NCBI GenBank assembly: GCA_023101725.1
Contig: JALJCO010010517.1
Location: 1 to 64,000 of the forward strand
Direction of reading: 5' to 3'
Length of the DNA stretch: 64,000 bases
Source: Atherinomorus stipes
Taxonomy: Eukaryota; Chordata; Actinopteri; Atheriniformes; Atherinidae
Part shown: positions 55,301 to 64,000 of the stretch, one piece after another
Numbering within the stretch: the stretch's first letter is position 1
Layout: every line of letters starts with the position of its first letter
Notes under the pieces: model-generated
Seen by the model: the letters and a program-made list of their open reading frames with translations, nothing else
Database searches by the model: none
Told to the model about the DNA's origin: nothing
Made by a program: the position numbers and the translations under genes

Positions 55301-57640
55301 GTTTATCACTCAGTCCTTTACACTTTACATTTCCCCGATATTCCTACAATTCTACAAAAAGTTCAGGCGAGGTTTCCAAAATGGCCACTTTGGCACAATT
55401 TGGCACAGTTGGCAATGTTATTGTCCATCATGTATTATTACTCTTCCGTAATAAATATCTTTCACAGCACCTTCACAGCGTCCTTACCTGGCTGTTTGTG
55501 GTTGCACAGGCCCATGACTCGAGTAGCTGGAGCCACTACAAGCCACGCCCACCGTAGGAATGAGTGGAATCTAACCCTAACCCTAACCGCTCCCCTTACC
55601 CTAAAGACCACCTGCCCACGTCACAACAAACTACGCCCATTTTCACCACAAACCACGCCCAGTTCCACGACACAACTCTGGATCTGCGGCTGCAACTGGG
55701 TTTACTTGATTAACTCCACAACAGATTGGTTGATTTTGGTAAATGAGACATTAATCAATTGTTTAGAGCCAGCAGAACGTATCTAGACCCCCACGGGAAA
55801 GACTGACAGTACTTTCAGCCAATCAGAGCCAGCAGAAGGCAGTGATTCAGTAATGGCTGATACCTGCATTGGTGGATTGTGAAGCTGTCTGCTGGGTCCT
55901 AAAGACCTTTGTCTAAACCAAAAGTAGTGTTTCACGTGTTGCCCCAGAGATTGTTTTAAAAGAATCAAGTGTGGATTTAACGGTAAAGAATAGTTTTCAC
56001 AGAGAACCAGCAAAGGTAGGAGAAATGTTTGAAACTAGTTTGTGGCTGAGCGGTTTCTGCTGCTGCTGCTTATCGGCTTCTGTCTCTGTAATCTTTGGTG
56101 TAGAGGACTGTGGAGCATGTTTGGATTCTGCAGAGTCTCTGCTTTCATTTGATATGTAATTTGTGCAGGTTTGAGTTGTGGCTGTCGAGACAGAAATGTT
56201 GTGAATAGGTTACTGTTACGCCGTGTATTTACGTTTTACATTTTTTTATTTTATTTGGATACAACTTTAGTTGTATTTTGACCATTTTAAAAATGTTTGT
56301 GCTGCTTGTAGCCTAGCTTCTGCAGTTTAATTTGGAGCCACATTGCAATGATCTCCGTCATTCATGCGTCGTTTATCACCATTGTTGTTGAGTAACAATC
56401 ACAGGGGGCCTTATAAGGTCCCACTATAAAGATACAGAAGCAATCAAATCAATTTTGTAGCTAATCTTTGGGATATCCAAAGACCCATCCATCTACTGTT
56501 TATTTTCTGGAAAAAATTCAGTTGTTGCATTTTTCTTTTATATAAGGCAGTAATTGAAATATTCAAGCCAGTTTTTTTTTTTTTTTAAACAGAAATAAAG
56601 ATATCAACTCTTTAATGATTTTATAGCAGTTTTTGTGCAGGGACATTCACACCATGGGACTTTTGTACGGAAGTGTATTTCATTGACTTTAAAAAACTAA
56701 AGTAATGCGGTCCTGACTTGGGCCTGTCGGAGCCTTTCTGTTGGAAACAAAACATCTAAAAGAAACCTGCAGAGCCGACAGTCACAGAACATCATCTAGA
56801 ATAATCACAGCAGCGTTATCTCATTAATGCGGAAAAACAAAACAATTGCATTTTTCTGGCGAATGTCGTACGCTTCCATACTTTTGCAGCAGACGACAGT
56901 TCGTGGGTCATTTTCCCACCTGAAATCCTCCTTGTTGCTCTGCATTTGCTTTCCATGAATCCTCACGGATCCTTGAGTCCATCAAGCCATGTTTTCAGAC
57001 TTCTTAGTTTGCTTTAACCATTTACAAAATGGAAAGTTTCTGTGATTTTCCAGGTTTTTCTTTTAATTTTACTGTCATATATTCTTGGATTAGACTGAAA
57101 ACATGGCCGTCAGGGGAGTAATTGCAGAAGCGAAGCCTGCCTCATTATTCATGTGCTGTAAGCACCTTATTGTTTCAAGACCGACGTGGAAGACGCTGTA
57201 CTGATGCTTGTTACGCCTTCAGTGGTTTAATCAGACCCAGCACGGCTCCCTGCCATGCACCTCTTTAAAATCAACTCATCTGGATGCCATCACAGGCGTA
57301 TGGACTCCATATTGTGTGTGACAGTGGCGACCGGTGGCGTGCGGTTTGCACCGGTAAAGTGGTAGCTCTTGAAATGTTGTGAATTCAGCACTTTGCAAGT
57401 GTTGAGTGTTTGTCTGCGAGAGTCCCTGTGGGCCGCACAGCACTCACACCCTGATATACAGACTGTGTAGTCAGCCTTAAACAGCTACACATGCAGGAAG
57501 GCATGTTGTCTTCTTAAAGCCAACTCTGCCGTGTGAAAGCCTCTGACTCAAACCCTCAAACCAGAACGGAGCAATTTTACCTAATCAACTATTTCAGCCC
57601 CGTCAAAAATGCTTCAGTTTCTGCCCGAGCTCCTTGTCTC
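52376..57640. other. Desert sequence without supported exons
   Basis: Contains (TTG)n at 52621-52639, G-runs at 52720, 52809 and 52866, a short (atgctaac)-like cluster at 54180-54240 and a telomere-like taaccctaaccctaacc at 55572-55588. The part at 56960-57230 is unique and could be conserved non-coding DNA. No coding exon found. Confidence 0.38.
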
Positions 57641-57643
57641 TCT

Positions 57644-58632
57644 CCTTGCAAAAACAGTCTATGTAACCAAGTCTTAGATTCTTATATTCAACAAAAAACT
57701 GTCTTAACTTTCTTAATTTGAGAGTAATATACTTGACAAGACTACAATGTGTAAGATTATTAATCTAGTTATGAGAGAAAATGTCTTTTATTTCTTATGT
57801 GAATCTTGAAATTGGATATTTTATTTGCATATGAAAGTAAATTATCTCACTAAGACACTGTTTCAGATCACTTTGTCTTTCCTTTTGCTGTAAAAACTTG
57901 TTTTCAGACCTCATGTATCAGTTCAGACACACAAGTTTCTTGTAAAAAGAAGAATATCTAGATGTTAGACAAGTGGGAACTTGCTGAAAAACTCGATTCA
58001 AGTTTCTTATCAAGTGATAAACACTTTAAACTAGTCTGGTGATGCTGGTTTTTAGTGTTGCTGCTTCTCATTTTAAGAGAAAAGATCTTAAAACAAGAAC
58101 AACTAAGCAGGATTTCCAGAAGTGATTTCAGAGACGAACATCTAACAGTCTGAAACAGTGGCTGGGTGGTGGAGCAGGTTGTCACGTACTCAGATATCAG
58201 GAGATCAAGCCCCAGGTCATCCAGACCAATCTGAGCCTTGGTAAAAGAACCTTCACCAAACTTCATTCAGGTACATGCGGGTTTGGAGGTTGGTGGGTGA
58301 TGTGCTGCTCCTTCACAGATGCTGCTTAAAAGAAAAAAATTATCTTGTTTTAAGATTTTTTTTTTACTTTAAAATGAGAAAGAGCAACACTCAAAATAAG
58401 CATTACCAGACTAGTTTTGAGGGATTTTTCACTAAATGAAGGACTTGAAATGAGTTTTTTATAACTTTTGAAAAGATATTTCTCTATGTATTTTTCCTGA
58501 GGCTATTTCAAGAAATCTTCCCAAGTGTAATTATCTTACTGCATGGACAGATAATTTCACTTGATTATAGTCTGATTATTCTCAATTTCAGTGTTTTTTT
58601 ACTTGTATTAAGACCACTAAAGTTTGCAGTGT
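57644..58632. mobile_element. Probable MITE of the tgcaaa type, with an inner SINE-like piece
   Basis: The left arm (tgcaaaaacagtctatgtaa, accaagtcttag) is weakly inverted to the right end (taagaccactaaagtttgcag). Inner arms are clearer: aaactagtctggtgatgct at 58030 versus agcattaccagactagttt at 58399. The segment 58155-58225 (ggtggtggagcaggttgtc, ggagatcaagcccc) resembles tRNA A and B boxes of a SINE, weakly. Confidence 0.5.
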
Positions 58633-58940
58633 GCTATGACTCTGAAGTCCTCCCAGCAGACCTCTCCAAACACTCCCAGCGCCAGCTTTGTCAGCCGGTG
58701 CAGGTCTGGTTGCCTTGCTGCTGTCCTAATCTCTATCACAGCCCCAACTCTGGCCCAGAGGAATGAGCTGAGAGCGAGAGAGGCGGAAAAAGAACAAATG
58801 CTCAAATAAGCAAATATATGATGTGGCAAAGACCAACACACCCTGTGGGGGAACTACACGCCCTTCCGTGTCTTCTCATTGCTGCATCTTTTTATCTCTT
58901 ATAGTTTACTTTTCCTCCTGATTGCTTGCAAGTGGACATA
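58633..58940. other. Unique sequence
   Basis: Nothing recognised; two opposing open frames of about 60-75 codons lack any domain. Confidence 0.4.
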
Positions 58941-59131
58941 CACTGCAAAAACTCAAATCTTTCCAAGTATATTTTTCAAATTTCTAGTGAAAATATCTCA
59001 TCACACTCAAAATAAAAAAGACAAAATAACTTAAAGAGAAACATTTCAGTTTCTCTTTAAGATCTTGTTTTAAGGTAATGCATCTTATTCCAAAAATCTT
59101 ATAAAGAAAATTTTGCTTGTTCCATTGGCAG
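58941..59131. mobile_element. Left half of a cactgcaaaaactc MITE
   Basis: Begins cactgcaaaaactcaaatct and follows the complete copies (22096, 25430) up to the central gcttgttccattggcag, where it is cut. Confidence 0.82.
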
Positions 59132-59487
59132 TGCTGCACCGGCTCCACTGGTGTAACCCTGGCTTTACACCGGGTCCATGAGCGCAGCGCTGCGCCATGC
59201 GCACCAAATTATGCCTGTTGTAGTCAGTTTTATTTATTTCAAACATGCTACAGCGTGTGAGCGGTCCATCGTCGCGTCGCTGTGCTAAATGTACGCGCCA
59301 CCTTTATTTTTGACAGAGCACGCACCGACACTGCGCAAATTCAAGTAGCTCAGATCGGACCGGACAGGAAGTCAGACACGGGATTCAATGTAAAACATCC
59401 GGTAACTTCCTAAACAAAAGCCACTGTGCAGATTTTTAGCTGCTGAACTATCTGAAGGCTCCGGCCACCTCCTGTCATATGTTTAAG
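59132..59487. other. Unclassified, partly GC-rich sequence
   Basis: Includes gcgcagcgctgcgcc at 59183-59197, a short palindromic stretch. No element or exon identified. Confidence 0.35.
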
Positions 59488-59835
59488 GCATGCCCAGAGT
59501 TGCTACAGTTTTTGGGGGTTCAGTTTTTAACACTCTTATATCTCCGGCAGAGATAGACGTCACTCCTGAAATTGCATTGGTTGGTGTGGTCCCTGCTGAG
59601 GTAGCAACATCTGAGGAACAGTCAGACGCCATCGCTTTGCCATCCCTACTAGCCACGCGCCTTATTCTATGTGACTGGAAATCAACTAGACCTCCTACAC
59701 ACAAGCGCTGTGTTTAGGATGTAATAGCACACTTGAAACTTGAGAAATTGAAATACTCACTCAGGGGATCAACCCAGAGGTTTTATAAGGCCTGGCAGCC
59801 ATTTCTGAATTACTGAAATTTGGAATTTGCGACTG
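59488..59835 (+). pseudogene. L1-like ORF2 C-terminal fragment
   Basis: The + frame gives ALVGVVPAEVATSEEQSDA, then LLATRLILCDWKSTRPPT, then after a stop LKLEKLKYSLRGSTQRFYKA and WQPFLNY. The K-x-LIL-x-WKS-x-x-PPT, LEK-x-x-Y and F-Y-K-x-W-x-P-FL blocks are typical of the extreme C-terminus of fish L1-clade ORF2 proteins. It is truncated on the left and frame-broken. Confidence 0.75.
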
Positions 59836-60219
59836 GGGACACTGAAATGACACTTAAAGGACTCATGCATGTTAATGGATACATGAGTATATTTATTAAC
59901 CCCGAGTTTATGTAGATGTACAGATCAGTTTTGTCGTAGACCAGAGCAGAACACTGATCCCTCCCACTATCAGAAAACTCATTCAGTGTGATACACTCTT
60001 TGGATGAAAGCATTGGCTTGATCTGTGTGACCTAACAAACACACTCAGCAAAGTTGTGTATCTTGTCTGTTACACTTACAAGTGACATGGGACAACTGGG
60101 GTTCGCTTTATTTATGAAGGATATTGACACATGGACTGTAAACCAGGGTTTGGACCGTCAAACTTAAGAAGGATAGACAACCAGTTCTCAGGCTCTTTTC
60201 ATTTTATCCACATACTTAT

Positions 60220-60655
60220 TCAGGCCACGGTATAAACAGATTGGAACAGATGGGAGCAAAACAGGCTCTCATTTGTAAACTCTGACCGGGATGAAATGAT
60301 ATGGTGGGGCAGATACCTTGATGATATCATCCTACCGTGGTCCAGAACAGAAACAGAATTTCTTCAGTTCCCTTCGTATCTGAACCATACAAATAAAAAC
60401 TTAAAGCTCAGCCTGGACTTTTCCTCATCGGAAATCAATTTCTTAGACTTTAAAATCTTTAAAGATGAGAGTGGAGACTTACATACCTCTATATTCAGAA
60501 AACCAGCTGGCCATACAATTCTTTGGGTGGACAGTCTCCATCCTCCTTGGCTAATAGAAAATATCCCCTTTGGTCAATTTCAGAGACTCAAACACAAATG
60601 TGACTCAGAGGACGACTTTGGAAGAAATGCTAATGTTGGGAAAGTTACTTTGGTT
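60220..60655 (+). pseudogene. Penelope-like element reverse transcriptase fragment
   Basis: An MGAK stretch near 60252 and, after a frameshift, RDEMIWWGRYLDDIILPWS contain the RT motif with Y-L-D-D. It is followed by INFLDFKIFKDESGDLHTS, IFRKPAGHTILWVDSLHPP and LIENIPFGQFQRLKHKC. The F-L-D, RKP and IP-x-GQ-x-RL-x-x-C blocks downstream of YxDD are the signature of Penelope-like RTs. No GIY-YIG endonuclease follows, so this is a truncated copy. Confidence 0.85.
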
Positions 60656-60697
60656 AAAAATGTACAGTTTTGATAGTTCGAGTACTGAATTGGTTTA

Positions 60698-61259
60698 GAG
60701 TGCGTTCACACTCTGGCTGTTTGGTGCAGTCTGAACACCAACCATACTCTGGTGCACCAAAGAAGCGGACTCTGGTCCGTCTGAAGGCCGCGGGGTCTCG
60801 GTTCACGTGCAAACGGACTGTTGGACTATCAGCGCACCTAATGGAACTGACATTTGTCGACCATAACAAAGCAGCAGAAGAAGAAGAAGTAGGAGGAAGT
60901 GGGGTAGATTACCGTTTGGGTCAGAGGAAAAACAAAGCAAACAGCGCGTGTTGGAAGAAGCCGAGGTCAAAAACAACAACGATAAACAGCTGGAACGTGT
61001 GTAGACAGAGATGGAGCAGCCTAATAATGAGAAGCAGAAAGATTTCTACTTAAATCACAGAGTCGGGGTTTCTTCTTCTTCCTCTTCTTCATCATCATCA
61101 GTGGTTGTTATTGGGGAGCGTCGGTGGTTTAACCAGACAGTTTGGTCTGCTTCAGTTACTGCGGCATGAATGCAAACCGAAGCAAACAAAGGTGGGGAAT
61201 TTCCTCAAATCCCTGCCCAGTCAGACCGAGTCCTGCACCATCCTGGTGTGAATGCACTT
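60698..61259. mobile_element. Harbinger-like MITE (gagtgcgttcacactctgg)
   Basis: The ends gagtgcgttcacactctgg and ccatcctggtgtgaatgcactt are imperfect inverted repeats. They are flanked by TTA at 60695-60697 and 61260-61262. The interior is non-coding, with (gaa)n and (ttc)n tracts. Confidence 0.75.
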
Positions 61260-61262
61260 TTA

Positions 61263-62425
61263 AGCCCTGTTTCCACCAGCGGGTCTGGGTCGGGTCGGGT
61301 TGGGCCAAGTTGGGTGGGTTTTGGTATGGATATGTTGATTTCACTTTACGTCCCCACGGCAAACTGTCCCCTTAAACTGGAGGCGGAGTATCAACCAGAT
61401 GGCGCTGCTATGTGACAGCGTGACATCATCGCCGTGTAACACCTTTTTACCAAAGCATCATGAATGCATCTTTGGTTTTTACGCAGGGTCACGCTGGAAG
61501 TGACAGATTTTTTTAACGAATCAACAGATAAGCTCCACCTCTTTGGTCTGGATTGGTTAGATCAGTACCCCTCGCAAAGGGTACCAAAAAAGTAGGCCGG
61601 GTCAGGTCAACTATAAGTGTACCCATCCTAGACTAGGCCTGCACGATTTTGACAAAAAACCTAATTGCGATTTTTCTGACAAATATTGCGATTCGATTTG
61701 CGATTTTTACATTTGATAGTTTTAAATGCATAAATCTAAAATTATGAATAAAAGAAGTTGTTACATTAACAACAATGATATACTTTAAAAAATATTGTGT
61801 GTCCAGCATCCTCTCCTGGCTTCTGTCTAATGTTGAACCTGAGAAATCTCTAATAAAAACTACACAGTGATTGAGTTTGTTCAGTGTTTTGTGATTACTG
61901 CAAAAGTGATTAATTATAGTTACTAACTCCATCTCCCAAAAGTAACAGCGTTTGTAACGAAGTTTCAGCTTTGTAAAAATAAATAATCACTTGGAAAAGT
62001 AATAGTTCTGTTACTTTTAATATTCCCATTGGCTTAACTTTAATCTGTCTGTTGAATTATTCCTGATAAAAGTGAACATCAGATCTCACTAATGAATGAA
62101 ACAGAAACTTAACAGAATAAATTACTAACAGAATCTTGGACAGTCGGACTGATGGATGTCTGAGTGGAGCTTCAGCTCTATCGGCTGTCACCATGTCTGA
62201 TTGGCCAACAAGCCAGGAACGCAGGGCGCAACCGTTTTGATTGGCGAATAGGTTTGTCACTCAAATGTCAGAGGAAAAAAAAAAAACCTCAGGCACATGA
62301 GGTTTGGTTATCGCAGTATTTTAAACCTCCATATCGATGCGGTTAAGGTTAATCGTGCAGCCCTAGTGGAGACACAATAAAACGTGGATCCGGCCCGACC
62401 CGGACCTGCTGGTGGAAACGGGGCT
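61263..62425. mobile_element. Harbinger-like TIR element, second copy of the ccccgtttccacc family
   Basis: Starts agccctgtttccaccagcgg and ends gctggtggaaacggggct, the family seen at 15128-15617 but in the opposite internal orientation. The left flank is TTA (61260-61262) and the right flank TCA. A hAT copy is inserted inside. Confidence 0.78.
61634..62365. mobile_element. hAT element nested in the Harbinger-like copy
   Basis: The termini taggcctgcacgatt and aatcgtgcagccctа-type end (62351-62365) are near-perfect inverted repeats. The right flank is gtggagac and the left flank tcctagac, a degraded 8-bp duplication. The uninterrupted copy at 15128-15617 carries tgtggagacg (in reverse) at this point, supporting the insertion site. 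Non-coding interior. Confidence 0.8.
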
Positions 62426-62714
62426 TCAGTCTCTTTTTTAATGCAAAGAAAGTTTTATTTACTAAATTAATCAAAAATAAAAGGTTTTGAATTTCTGTGA
62501 TCATGAAAATGTTTCTGGTAATGCATCATGTTGGTCTTAAATTTAATTCATAAAGATCTTGAAAAGGTCTTAAATTTAACTTGCTGAAACCTGCAAGAAC
62601 CCTGTTACATGGACCGGTCACAGGAAGGTTTCACTTATTAACCCTTTGTGGACCCCAGAACCCAATTGGATCCTTTCTGCCACTGTTTGATTTTTAATAG
62701 TCAGTTTATCTGCC
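62426..62714. other. Unique sequence
   Basis: Nothing recognised. Confidence 0.4.
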
Positions 62715-62838
62715 TCGGTGATGAACTGGTGACCTATCAAAGGTGTTCTCTGCGTCCCACCGAGCAGCTGCTGGGATGGGCTCGAGCCCCCTCCCGACCC
62801 TGCACTGGAACCAACGGGTACAGAAAATGAATGGATGG
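62715..62838 (+). mobile_element. L2-type LINE or SINE 3' tail
   Basis: The series gatgaactggtgacctatc, ctgctgggatgggctcgagc, cctcccgaccctgcactgga and tacagaaaatgaatggatgg is the common 3' end of fish L2-type retroposons. Confidence 0.72.
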
Positions 62839-64000
62839 AATATTTTTGCCCGTGTTAATGCTAATAGCGCAAGATGTGGTTGCAAGTTTAAATACTAGAC
62901 TCCCAGTAACAGAGATATCAGAGTCTGCTGCAGAGAATATGGGTTGTATTATAATGGAAGGTCCACAGAGAGGTGTGCAACATGTGGGTTAAATTATACT
63001 GTAAGTGGGGACCACTGGAGTGTATATGGGTCACATTATACACTATAAATGGAGAGTGGGGAACATTATGCGTCCTATCTCACTGGTAAATCCAGTCAAA
63101 ATTCATACTTTTGTGATTTTTGTGCACTCTATTCTTGTTTCTGATCCTTTTTATGTAAATATATACACCACCTTCCACATATGAGAGGAAAATTCACACA
63201 GTCCACCAAACAGCAAGGTCATTGAGAGAAAGCAGCGTCTCATATGTCTTTGATGTTCCTCAGACGTACACACTACACTGCTTCAGAAGTAGCTCATCCG
63301 CACTCCGGAGGCCTTAAAGCCCTCAGATATATAATTTTCTTCAAATGCACCTTTTGGGCCAGTTTGTGTGTGTCTTTAGTGCCCTTTTCTGTCTGATGCT
63401 GTCGTCTCTCACAAATGACACAGTGGCTGGGCTGCAGTTGGAGAGGGACAATTTGTCAGCCGTATGCATGAGTAAGCAACAGAATCACCAGATTCTCCAT
63501 CTATTACTCTGGCTGGACAGTGGGGGCTCGGAGAGAGGGAGTGTGTGTGTGATCTTTTGATAACCAGTTTCAGTTTTAGACACAGAGGGAGGGCCGTCTT
63601 TGTAAAGTGAGGACATTTTGGCTGTTTACCATTTTTGAGTTGTGTGGTTTGAGGTTTTAGGAAATGAACCTGATGGCAAATTTGTTTAGAACTAGATGAA
63701 GAAAACAGGTATCAGAGTCAACCTGGAGGGGCCGCAGAGCTCTGTAGTGACTTTTAGCTTCAGAGTTAACTATTTTCTACAGATCCAAGGCTGACACAGC
63801 TATGCAGAGTGATTTTCCAGCCTTTCCATGGTCCAGGATGCTGTATTGAAATGAATCTTCGCTGCATGCCAAAGCTTTCCACCTGTGAGCCATTTGGAGT
63901 CTTAGCACTTGGCTCCATTCTGACAGCAGACTAGCTTTATGCTAACTTTTTTGTGCTTTTCTCTTTTGTCCAAGCTGCAGATTTGGAACGGTGACATGTT
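62839..64000. other. Desert sequence to the window edge
   Basis: No repeat family, exon or domain recognised. The open frame at 63345-63560 begins with a hydrophobic stretch but has no homology I recognise and no splice context. Confidence 0.4.

Noticed and set aside
58155..58225. A tRNA gene
   Set aside because: Only weak A- and B-box resemblance and no cloverleaf could be drawn; at most a SINE head.
12000..64000. Exons of bcl11a or another neighbour gene
   Set aside because: No recognised zinc-finger, start exon or splice-bounded conserved coding block was found on either strand.

Overview
The window reads as teleost fish genomic DNA. The evidence is spliced coding exons with GT-AG borders, dense microsatellites and minisatellites, and fish-type transposable elements: Tc1, hAT with BED-finger remnants, Harbinger-like TWA elements, TTAA elements, L1/Swimmer-like and Jockey-superfamily LINEs, a Penelope-like element and a tRNA-derived SINE. 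No prokaryotic or viral gene organisation is present.

The one host gene I can support is the 5' part of fancl (Fanconi anemia core-complex E3 ubiquitin ligase) on the minus strand. Exon 1 with the ATG lies at 11766-11852, exon 2 at 10124-10182, exon 3 at 9920-9980, exon 4 at 9390-9446 and exon 5 at 5860-5957. Phases agree across all four junctions (362 nt, 120 codons plus 2 nt) and encode the N-terminal ELF domain and the start of the URD/DRWD region. The rest of the gene lies to the left of position 1.

The fancl introns are full of repeats. Intron 5 holds about 235 copies of a 16-bp minisatellite (1-4944), cut by a hAT element at 3197-4390 with a perfect 8-bp target duplication, and a Tc1 fragment. 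Intron 4 holds a second, internally deleted Tc1 element in which two segments have expanded: 67 copies of 35 bp from the catalytic region of the transposase, and 10 copies of 49 bp from its stop codon and 3' UTR. Intron 1 holds an antisense L1-like fragment that ends next to the exon 2 acceptor.

From about 12.3 to 18.8 kb there is a nest of transposons: hAT, Harbinger-like, a THAP-domain transposase remnant and a long inverted repeat. It is followed by 58 or so copies of a 41-bp G-rich unit that also occurs once, unexpanded, at the end of a nearby transposon.

From 18.8 to 64 kb no host coding exon could be supported. The stretch looks like a gene desert with scattered MITEs, LINE fragments, five further tandem arrays (27.0-27.4, 27.4-27.9, 31.1-32.2, 40.2-40.7 kb and a CTTT run) and unique AT-rich blocks that could be conserved regulatory elements. 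In many vertebrates fancl borders the bcl11a regulatory desert. That this desert is the same one is inference only.

The most interesting theme is tandem arrays born inside transposons, seen at least three times here (35, 49 and 41 bp units).
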